From assembly GCA_934615235.1 (NCBI GenBank), contig CAKTTL010000013.1, positions 1 through 44,614 on the forward strand: a DNA stretch of 44,614 nucleotides, in the 5' to 3' direction. The notes below the pieces were generated by a model, which was not told where the DNA came from, did no database searches, and saw only the letters and a program-made list of their open reading frames with translations. Each line of letters begins with the position of its first letter. The stretch's first letter is position 1. This DNA is from an uncultured Clostridia bacterium. GTDB lineage: Bacteria > Bacillota > Clostridia > Christensenellales > Aristaeellaceae. This document shows, piece by piece, positions 38,632 to 44,614 of this stretch. The position numbers and the translations under genes were made by a program.

Positions 38632-38893
38632 GTTTTCCCTCCGAGTTCATACAACTTTCCAAATTATTATGATAAGGGCAAAAGGCAAAAAAAGCAAGAG
38701 AAATTGTCGAAGAGGAAACCCGGAGACGAAAAAACCGTTTTCACAGAAAAAAAGCAAATGTTCAAAGTTTCTTCATGCTGCGTTCATCTTGCCGCTGTAT
38801 CCTGATCTCAGCAACAGGGAAGGAGGGATGCGGCGGAGAGAAAGAACAGGCATTCGACAACCATCTTCATGTGAGATACTCTTCCTTTCATTG
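38632..38893. other. Intergenic region with no gene seen
   Basis: AT-rich near lepA, where its promoter must lie on the minus strand. The rest holds only short, unsupported frames. No RNA gene is recognisable. Confidence 0.6.
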
Positions 38894-38930
38894 AAAAAAG
38901 CGACGCCCGGCCTGAGCACCCGGGCGTCGC
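38894..38930 (-). terminator. Terminator, probably of the suf operon
   Basis: On the minus strand, GCGACGCCCGG, loop GTGCTCAGG, CCGGGCGTCGC runs into TTTTTTC. It is separated from the sufU stop by MITE copy D and a hairpin repeat, which suggests those repeats landed between sufU and its original terminator. Confidence 0.8.
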
Positions 38931-38947
38931 GCCTGTTTTGGCCCTTC

Positions 38948-39111
38948 TAGGGTGTATCTGAAAAATTCCCTGAGACTCCATCACGGCGGCTTTTCCGCCA
39001 TTTCAGCGTTGGGAAATCTCGATTTACCTCCAGTAAACCTTCGGTTTCCCTCCTTGAACTGACGAAAAATCCGCTCGTGCTGTCGCCTCTTCCTTTTTCA
39101 GATACACCCTA
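38948..39111 (-). repeat. MITE-like element (copy D)
   Basis: A full 164-bp copy with perfect TAGGGTGTATCTGAAAAA and TTTTTCAGATACACCCTA ends and TA at both borders. Same orientation as copy B, with a few internal substitutions. It lies downstream of sufU. Confidence 0.88.
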
Positions 39112-39134
39112 TCAACCGCCGTCCCCAGCTCCGT

Positions 39135-39235
39135 AAAGCGGTTTTCCTTTGGAAAGGGGCGTGGGGAAAACCTTTTCTTTTTTCTAAAAGGAAAGGTTTT
39201 CCCCACAAAAAACGTCCCCTATCGTTTCTCCGTCA
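39135..39235 (-). repeat. 3'-end double-hairpin repeat (sufU copy)
   Basis: On the minus strand it begins at the sufU stop (AGTGACGGAGAAACGAT, nearly identical to the hemW copy). The stem GTGGGGAAAACCTTT and complement (39206-39161) follows, then CCCCTTTCCAAAGGAAAACCGCTTTA. The loop is AT-rich. Confidence 0.85.
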
Positions 39236-39652
39236 CTTCACGGCCTCTTTGAGCGTCCTCCAGCCGAGCACGGCGCACTTGACGCGCGCGGGCATGTGGG
39301 AAATATCCCTCAGCGCGGAGGCTTCTTCGAGGGATTCGATCTCTTCCTCCGTCGCCTCGCCCTTGATCATGCGCATGAAGGTATCGGCGAGTTTGACCGC
39401 CTCATCCTTTTTGCGGCCGATGATCATGCCGAGCATGATATCCGCGGAGGCCTGCGAAATAGCGCAGCCGTCGCCGACAAACGCGCCGTCGACGATCGTG
39501 TCGCCGTCCGTCTTCAACTTCAGCCAGATGTCGTCGCCGCAGCTGGGGTTCACGCCCTCGAGCACAATATCCGCATCGGGCAGATCGTGCTTGAATTCAG
39601 GGTGAATGTTATGCTCCGTCAGGATTTCGTTGTAAAAGCTCCTATTTTCCAT
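39233..39652 (-). CDS. sufU: SufU, sulfurtransferase partner of SufS
   Basis: A 139-residue protein that takes persulfide sulfur from SufS and passes it to the SufBCD scaffold. The three Cys and one Asp of the zinc site are present: NPSCGD (Cys38, Asp40), GDGCAIS (Cys63) and RVKCAVLGW (near 125). The GW after the third Cys and the insert before it distinguish SufU from IscU. Its start lies 11 bases inside the sufS end. It is the last gene of the operon. Confidence 0.94.
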   Translation of the reverse strand: MENRSFYNEILTEHNIHPEFKHDLPDADIVLEGVNPSCGDDIWLKLKTDGDTIVDGAFVGDGCAISQASADIMLGMIIGRKKDEAVKLADTFMRMIKGEATEEEIESLEEASALRDISHMPARVKCAVLGWRTLKEAVK

Positions 39653-40856
39653 ATCCTATCCGCTCCCTTATCGTGGAAAGGCTGGCGACGAGCCTGTCGG
39701 CTTCCGCCTCGGTGTTGTAGAAGGCAAAGCTCGCGCGCACGGTGGACAGATGCCCCAGATGCTTCAACAGCGGCTGCGCGCAGTGGTGTCCCGCGCGAAT
39801 CGCCACGCCGTCGGAAGCGAGAATCTCGCTGATATCGTGCGGATGCACGCCGTCGAGCGTAAAGGTGACGATGCCCGTATGCTCGGCCGGGTTCTCGCTG
39901 CCGAGCACATGTACGTGCGGCATTTCGCGCATGGCCGCAAGCGTGCGGCTCACCAGCGCGATTTCGCGCTCGCGCATGAAATCATAACCGACTTTGCCGA
40001 TGTAATCGATCGCCGCGTGCAGCCCCGCCGCGCCCGCCGCGTTCACCGTGCCCGCCTCGAATTTGTGCGGCAGCTCCGCGAACGTCGCCGATTCGCGCGT
40101 GACGGATTCGATCATCTCGCCGCCTGTCAGGAAGGGCGGCATCTCTTCGAGCAGCTCGCGCCGTCCGTACAGCGCGCCAATGCCCATCGGCCCGTACACC
40201 TTATGGCCGGAAAAAGCGAAGAAATCGGCGCCCAGCGCCTGCACGTCCACCTTCATGTGCGGCGTGCTCTGCGCCCCGTCGACGACGACGACCGCGCCCC
40301 GGGCATGCGCCAGCTCGGCGATCTGCCGCACCGGGTATTCCCGCCCCAGCACGTTGGAAACCTGCGTAATGGCGACGAGCTTCGTTTTCTCGTTAAAGAA
40401 CGCCTCCGCCTTGTTCAGATCCAGGCTGCCATCCGGCTCGCAGTCCATAAAGCGCAGCGTCGCGCCCGTCTGGCGGCAGACCATCTGCCAGGGCAGCAGG
40501 TCGCTGTGATGCTCCATGATGGAAACGAGCACCTCGTCGCCCGCCTTCACGTGCGAAAGGCCGTAGCTGTAGGCCACAAGGTTCAGGCTCTCGGTCGTGT
40601 TGCGGGTGAAGATGATCTCTTCCGCGCTGCGCGCGTTCAGAAACGCCCGCACCGCCTCCCGCGCGTTTTCGTATATTTCCGTCGCCTCGACGCTCAGCGG
40701 ATACAGGCCGCGCAGCGGGTTGGCGTTATGGTTGAGGTAAAAATCATTCTCCGCGTCGAGGACGCACTGCGGCCGCTGCGCCGTAGCGGCGTTGTCCAGA
40801 TAGGCGACGCTGCTTTTTGCAATCAGCGGAAAATCGTTCCGGAAATCATTCGTCAT
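39642..40856 (-). CDS. sufS: Cysteine desulfurase SufS
   Basis: A 404-residue PLP enzyme that takes sulfur from cysteine for Fe-S cluster assembly. YLDNAATAQRP (19-29), the PLP lysine in FSGHKVYGPMG (near 225), and the catalytic Cys in IRAGHHCAQPLLKHLG (near 360) on a short loop identify the group II (SufS) type. The start ATG lies 11 bases inside sufD and the 3' end overlaps sufU, so translation is coupled along the operon. Confidence 0.96.
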   Translation of the reverse strand: MTNDFRNDFPLIAKSSVAYLDNAATAQRPQCVLDAENDFYLNHNANPLRGLYPLSVEATEIYENAREAVRAFLNARSAEEIIFTRNTTESLNLVAYSYGLSHVKAGDEVLVSIMEHHSDLLPWQMVCRQTGATLRFMDCEPDGSLDLNKAEAFFNEKTKLVAITQVSNVLGREYPVRQIAELAHARGAVVVVDGAQSTPHMKVDVQALGADFFAFSGHKVYGPMGIGALYGRRELLEEMPPFLTGGEMIESVTRESATFAELPHKFEAGTVNAAGAAGLHAAIDYIGKVGYDFMREREIALVSRTLAAMREMPHVHVLGSENPAEHTGIVTFTLDGVHPHDISEILASDGVAIRAGHHCAQPLLKHLGHLSTVRASFAFYNTEAEADRLVASLSTIRERIGYGK

Positions 40857-41775
40857 CTTCTGTTTCCCCGTCCAATTCGCTGAGAATTACCCGCTTCGTC
40901 CGCTCATCGCCGATTTCGCGCGCAAGGCGCTCGATCGCCGCGCGGGCGAGCATGTTTTCGGCCGTCTCCCGGTCGACGCCGCGGCTTTCAAAATAGAAAA
41001 GCGTCTCGTCGTCCATCTCGCCGATCGTCGCGCCGTGATTGCCCACGACGTTCTCCTCGGCACAGAGAATCAGCGGCACGGTCTTGTTGACGACGTTTTC
41101 GCCGAGCATCAGCACGGTTTCCTTCTCGTTGCCGACGGAATCGCTCGAGCCGCGCTTGAAATCGATCGTCCCGCGGAAAATCTTTTTCGCCTCGTCCCGG
41201 AGTGCGCCCGACGCGTCGATTTCGCTCTCGGTATTTTTGCCCCAGTGGTTGACGACCAGATTCATATCGAGCTTCTGACTTTCGCGGCCGAGATAACCGA
41301 TCGCCGCCTTCAGCCCGCTCTGTCTGCCGTTCAGCTCCACGCCGCTGTCGCAATACACGTCGCCGCGGCCGACGAGCACCTGCGTCAGCTCGATCCGCCC
41401 GCCGTCCGCGCATTCGCCCTTCACGCTGTTATACAGAACCGAACCCGGCTGCGTGGCCTGCACCTGAATCAGGCGAACGGTCGCGTTCTCGCGCACGGTG
41501 AGTCGCGTCTCCACGGCCAGATTCGCTTCCGCACGGAAAATTTCATACACGGTCACGCAGCTGCCCGCTTTGGCCGTCACGTTCACGGCCTTATAGCTGT
41601 ATTCGCCCTTGCCCTCGATTTCGACGCGGATGGGCTCGTTCTCTTCGCCGCCTGCGGCGAAAAATCCCGCGCCCAGGTCGGTTGTCCTGTCGTTGTCCCA
41701 GTCGAGAACGGCCTCGTTCACCTTCAGCCAGTTCCAGGTTTTCGACGGCAGGCGGTTGACGATCTTCTGTTCCAT
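40846..41775 (-). CDS. sufD: Fe-S assembly scaffold subunit SufD
   Basis: A 309-residue beta-helix partner of SufB in the SufBCD complex. Recognisable segments are LPSKTWNWLKVNE at the N-terminus, RGTIDFKRGSSDSVGNEKETVLMLGENVVNKTVPLILCAEENVVGNHGATIGEMDDETLFYFESRGVD (split across residues about 195-265), and REIGDE near the end. GNHGATIG with its conserved His is the SufD/B hallmark. It is shorter than E. coli SufD (423). AGGAAGGAGG precedes the ATG, 17 bases after sufB. Confidence 0.92.
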   Translation of the reverse strand: MEQKIVNRLPSKTWNWLKVNEAVLDWDNDRTTDLGAGFFAAGGEENEPIRVEIEGKGEYSYKAVNVTAKAGSCVTVYEIFRAEANLAVETRLTVRENATVRLIQVQATQPGSVLYNSVKGECADGGRIELTQVLVGRGDVYCDSGVELNGRQSGLKAAIGYLGRESQKLDMNLVVNHWGKNTESEIDASGALRDEAKKIFRGTIDFKRGSSDSVGNEKETVLMLGENVVNKTVPLILCAEENVVGNHGATIGEMDDETLFYFESRGVDRETAENMLARAAIERLAREIGDERTKRVILSELDGETEDDE

Positions 41776-41792
41776 GCTGCTTCCTCCTTCCG

Positions 41793-43199
41793 TCAGCCGA
41801 TGCTGCCCTTCATCTCCAGCCGGATGAGGTTGTTCATCTCGACCGCGTATTCTACGGGCAACTCCTTGGAAACGTTATCCGCAAACCCGCTGACGATCAG
41901 CGCGCGCGCGTCCTCCTCGCTCATGCCGCGGCTCATCAGATAGAAGATGGCCTCGTTGCTGATGCTGCCGATCTTCGCCTCGTGGCCGATCGACGCATCG
42001 CGCGTGCGGATATCCATCGCGGGAATCGTATCGGAGCGCGACTCGGAATCGAGCATCAGCGACTGGCAGGAGACGGAGGACTTCGCGCCCTTCGCGCCCT
42101 TTTCCACCACGACGCTGCTGCGGAAGGTGCTGACGCCGCCGCTCTTGCTGATGGAGCGCGTGTTCATGTAGGAGCTGGTGTCCTTGCCGATATGCGTGAC
42201 CTTCGCGCCGGTATCGAGGTTCTGCCCCTTGCCCGCGAAGGTAACGCCCGTAAACGTCATGCGGGAATGATCGCCCTTGAGAACGCTCATCGGGTACAGG
42301 CACCCCACGTGCGAGCCGAACGAACCGGAGACCCATTCGATCACGCCGTTTTCCTCAACGAGCGCGCGCTTGGTGTTGAGGTTGTACATATTCTTGGACC
42401 AGTTTTCAATCGTGGAATACCGCAGCTTCGCGTTCTTTTTGACGTAAAGCTCCACGCAGCCCGCATGCAGGTTGGCCACGTTGTATTTCGGTGCGGAGCA
42501 GCCCTCGATGAAATGCAGGCTCGCGCCCTCGTCCACGATGATGAGCGTATGCTCGAACTGTCCCGCGCCCTTCGCGTTCAGTCGGAAATACGATTGCAGC
42601 GGGATGGACACCTGCACCCCTTTCGGCACATACACAAACGACCCGCCCGACCAGACCGCGCCGTGCAGCGCGGCGAATTTATGATCCCGGGGCGTGACGA
42701 GCTTCATGAAATATTTGCGCACCATCTCGGCGTAATCGCCCTTCATGGCGCTCTCCATATCGGTATAGACGACGCCCTCGGCGGCCACCTCGGCCTTGAC
42801 GTTATGGTAAACCAGCTCGGAGTCGTACTGCGCGCCCACGCCGGCCAGCGATTTGCGCTCGGCCTGCGGGATGCCCAGCCGGTCGAACGTATCCTTGATA
42901 TCCTGCGGCACGTTCTTCCAGTCGTTCTGCATTTTCGTGTTCGGCCGGACGTAAGTGGCGATATGCGCCATATCGAGCCCCTCGATGGACGGCCCCCAGT
43001 CCGGCACCTTCATTTCGTTGTAGATCTGCAACGACTGCAGGCGGAACTGCTGCATCCAGACGGGATCGCCCTTTTCCTTGGAAAGCTTGTCGATGATCGC
43101 GGGCGTAAGCCCTTCCTCCATGCGGTAGGCGTCGTTCTCGACGTCGCGAATGTCGTATACGCTGCGATCGATGTCGTCAATCTGGCTTTTTTCTCTCAT
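41793..43199 (-). CDS. sufB: Fe-S assembly scaffold subunit SufB
   Basis: A 468-residue main scaffold of the SufBC2D complex, on which the Fe-S cluster is built. Family landmarks are GVGAQYDSE, GAVWSGGSFVYVPKGV, FEHTLIIVDEGASLHFIEGCSAP, YSTIENWSKNMYNLNTKRA and DIRTRDASIGHEAKIGSISNEAIFYLMSRGM with its conserved Glu and His. It starts 16 bases after sufC. Full length. Confidence 0.97.
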   Translation of the reverse strand: MREKSQIDDIDRSVYDIRDVENDAYRMEEGLTPAIIDKLSKEKGDPVWMQQFRLQSLQIYNEMKVPDWGPSIEGLDMAHIATYVRPNTKMQNDWKNVPQDIKDTFDRLGIPQAERKSLAGVGAQYDSELVYHNVKAEVAAEGVVYTDMESAMKGDYAEMVRKYFMKLVTPRDHKFAALHGAVWSGGSFVYVPKGVQVSIPLQSYFRLNAKGAGQFEHTLIIVDEGASLHFIEGCSAPKYNVANLHAGCVELYVKKNAKLRYSTIENWSKNMYNLNTKRALVEENGVIEWVSGSFGSHVGCLYPMSVLKGDHSRMTFTGVTFAGKGQNLDTGAKVTHIGKDTSSYMNTRSISKSGGVSTFRSSVVVEKGAKGAKSSVSCQSLMLDSESRSDTIPAMDIRTRDASIGHEAKIGSISNEAIFYLMSRGMSEEDARALIVSGFADNVSKELPVEYAVEMNNLIRLEMKGSIG

Positions 43200-43215
43200 C
43201 GTAAAATCCCCCGCC

Positions 43216-43971
43216 TCATTCCGCCTTGATCGCGCTGAAGCCCTTTTCGTTGATCGTCTCCACGAGCGAAGCGTCGCCGTCGCGGACGATCACGCCTTCC
43301 TCCATCACGTGCGTCCTGTCCACGTGCAGCGCTTCAAGGATGCGCGTGCTGTGCGTGATGATCAGCAGCGAACCGTGTACGCGCTCGCGATAGAGCTGCA
43401 CGCCCCGCGAGACCGTGCGCACCGCGTCCACGTCAAGGCCGGAATCGGTTTCGTCAAGGATGGCGAGCTTCGGCTCGAGCATGAGCATCTGCAGAATCTC
43501 GGCCTTTTTCTTTTCCCCGCCGGAAAAGCCGACGTTCAGGTCGCGCTCGGCGTAGGCTTCGTCCATCGAAAGCAGCTTCATCGTTTCCGCCAGCTTCTTT
43601 TTGAAATCCCACAGCCGCAGGCGGCTGCCGGTCTTCTGCTCCAGCGCGCTGCGGATGAACGCGCTCAGCGTGATGCCGGGCACCTCCAGCGGATTCTGGA
43701 AGGAAAGAAAGACGCCTTTTTTCGCGCGTTCGTTGACGGGAAGGCCGGTGATATCCTCGCCGTCGAAGAAGATCTGTCCCTCCGTGACAAGATAGTGCGG
43801 GTTGCCGGTAATCGCATAACCGAGCGTCGATTTACCGGTGCCGTTCGGCCCCATGAGCACGTGCGTCTCGTCGCGGCCGACGGTAAGATTCACGCCGTGA
43901 AGAATTTCTTTTTCTTCGTCTTCCACGCGGACGTGCAGGTTCTTTATCTCAAGCAGATTTGCGTTTTTCAT
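43216..43971 (-). CDS. sufC: Fe-S assembly ATPase SufC
   Basis: A 251-residue ABC-type ATPase that powers the SufBCD scaffold. Walker A is GPNGTGKSTL (41-50), the Q-loop is FLSFQNPLEVPGI, the signature is FSGGEKKKAEILQ and Walker B is AILDETDSGLD, followed by the THS switch His. DETDSGLD and the SFQ-P wording are specific to SufC. The start MKNANLLEIK at 43971 overlaps the regulator stop (ATGA). An upstream in-frame extension lies inside the regulator and is not used. Confidence 0.96.
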   Translation of the reverse strand: MKNANLLEIKNLHVRVEDEEKEILHGVNLTVGRDETHVLMGPNGTGKSTLGYAITGNPHYLVTEGQIFFDGEDITGLPVNERAKKGVFLSFQNPLEVPGITLSAFIRSALEQKTGSRLRLWDFKKKLAETMKLLSMDEAYAERDLNVGFSGGEKKKAEILQMLMLEPKLAILDETDSGLDVDAVRTVSRGVQLYRERVHGSLLIITHSTRILEALHVDRTHVMEEGVIVRDGDASLVETINEKGFSAIKAE

Positions 43972-44432
43972 TTGTTTTCTTCCCCTTCTTCGCAGCCGCA
44001 GCCGCAGCATTCGTTGTTCTTCCTCGTCTTCAGGTCCAGCAGATCCTGCAGCGTATAGCTGTTGACGTAGGCGTTGATCTGCTCCTCCAGGCCGCGCCAG
44101 AAGGGCAGCGTATAGCAGGAATCGCCCCGCTCGCATTTTTTGCCGTCCTTTGCCAGGCATGCGACGGGAGCCAGCTCTCCCTCCGCCGCGCAGAGGATTT
44201 CGCCCACACGGTATTCGCACGGCTTTCGCGTCAGCTTGTAGCCGCCGCTCTTCCCCAGCGCGCTTTCCACCAGGCCGCCCTTGCAAAGCTCGGACATAAT
44301 GCTTTCCAGATACTTGCGGGAAATATCCTGCCGGTTCGCCACGTCGCTGAGGCGAATATAGCTCTCTCCGCCCTGCTCGGCCATATCGAGCATCACGCGC
44401 AGCGCATATCGTCCCTTGGATGAAATCATCAT
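43968..44432 (-). CDS. Rrf2-family regulator of the suf operon (IscR/SufR-like)
   Basis: A 154-residue winged-helix regulator: MISSKGRYALRVMLDMAEQ, SRKYLESIMSELCKGGLVES and GKSGGYKLTR. Three cysteines, CLAKDGKKCERGDSC (C-x7-C-x5-C), match the 2Fe-2S ligands of IscR-type members, so it probably senses Fe-S status and represses its own operon. A further Cys-rich tail, NNECCGCGCEEGEENK, is unusual. The ATG at 44432 has AGGA 8 bases upstream (a second ATG follows directly). It overlaps sufC by 4 bases. Confidence 0.9.
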   Translation of the reverse strand: MMISSKGRYALRVMLDMAEQGGESYIRLSDVANRQDISRKYLESIMSELCKGGLVESALGKSGGYKLTRKPCEYRVGEILCAAEGELAPVACLAKDGKKCERGDSCYTLPFWRGLEEQINAYVNSYTLQDLLDLKTRKNNECCGCGCEEGEENK

Positions 44433-44459
44433 GGCGTAATTCCTACCTTTCCGGCGGAG

Positions 44460-44492
44460 ATTATAATACGATTCTCCTATAGTGTCAATAGG
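44460..44492 (-). promoter_or_regulatory. suf operon promoter with inverted-repeat operator
   Basis: On the minus strand, TTGACA (44488-44483), exactly 17 bases, TATAAT (44465-44460): a perfect consensus promoter. The inverted repeat CCTAT-N7-ATAGG (44476-44492) covers the -35 and is the likely binding site of the Rrf2 regulator encoded next to it. Confidence 0.85.
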
Positions 44493-44495
44493 AAA

Positions 44496-44522
44496 TAAAA
44501 AAGACCCGGATGATTCCGGATC
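44496..44522 (-). terminator. Terminator of the gene upstream of the suf operon
   Basis: On the minus strand, GATCCGG, loop AATCAT, CCGGGTC (one G-T pair), then TTTTTTATT. It ends a minus-strand transcript entering from beyond the right edge and insulates the suf promoter. Confidence 0.8.
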
Positions 44523-44614
44523 AGAAAACGTCCGATAAAGCAAAAACCCCGCGCCGTGAAGCCGTCTGACGGCGGCTCTAACGGTTGTTTTCTCCTGCCG
44601 CAGCCGGCGTATGC
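44523..44614 (-). other. Right-edge segment, possible 3' end of a minus-strand gene
   Basis: One minus frame reads HTPAAAGENNR and stops at TAG (44580-44578), followed by a small GCCGT-CAG-ACGGC hairpin and GGGGTTTTTG. The piece is too short to name. A structured RNA end is equally possible. Confidence 0.3.

Noticed and set aside
39024..39206. Small open frames reading out of the MITE copies (VYLKKEE-type and MESQGIF-type peptides)
   Set aside because: They recur only because the repeat recurs. They cross the repeat borders into unrelated sequence and lack ribosome binding sites.

Overview
The window looks like chromosomal DNA of a GC-rich, spore-forming member of the Clostridia (Bacillota), probably an uncultured gut or rumen lineage. 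The evidence is a spoVA operon with a good sigma-G promoter, a SUF operon of the sufC-B-D-S-U type under an Rrf2 regulator, an ATP-type PEP carboxykinase, strong AGGAGG ribosome binding sites, and sigma-A promoters close to TTGACA-17-TATAAT. The genus assignment is open. I see no tRNA, rRNA, CRISPR array, prophage or transposase gene.

Layout. 1-171: end of a neighbouring plus-strand transcript, with two repeat remnants and terminators. 172-6121 (minus): a long co-directional run that starts at two HAD phosphatases, passes a YcxB-like membrane protein and a 2H phosphoesterase, and ends in a tripartite tricarboxylate transporter (tctB, tctA, tctC). 6320-10273 (plus): an unusual LacI-type regulator fused to a sugar-binding-protein domain, a cation diffusion facilitator with a Mn-type metal site, and a GNAT acetyltransferase. 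10342-11676 (minus) is a MATE exporter, divergent from an AraC regulator. 12954-14558: pckA. 14559-15734: a decayed CPBP protease gene invaded by MITE-like repeats. 15735-20176 (minus): a secreted 5'-nucleotidase-like protein and an RNA-modification operon (mnmA, trmB, rluA-like). 20337-20582: secG. 20735-24180 (minus): a MerR regulator, mgtE with a long terminator-containing leader, and murI. 24332-26670 (plus): a coupled amidohydrolase, C26 peptidase and ACT-protein group. 26714-28645: a GH127 glycosidase. 28842-30908: a secreted protein with seven SH3-like domains. 30995-33971 (minus): the spoVA operon. 34099-35570 (plus): pnuC and a SIS isomerase. 35741-38631 (minus): lepA and hemW. 39233-44432 (minus): the suf operon.

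Two repeat families run through the window. One is a roughly 164-bp MITE-like element with TAGGGTGTATCTGAAAAA ends and TA flanks (copies at 71, 14911, 15414 and 38948). The other is a roughly 75-110 bp double-hairpin element sitting directly after stop codons (secG, hemW, sufU and the gene left of the window). Its long stem changes sequence from copy to copy while both arms stay complementary.

The most interesting items for follow-up are the covarying 3'-end hairpin family, the LacI/solute-binding-protein fusion, the mgtE leader, the overlapping head-to-head spoVA and pnuC promoters, and a 43-codon gene embedded in the spoVA operon.
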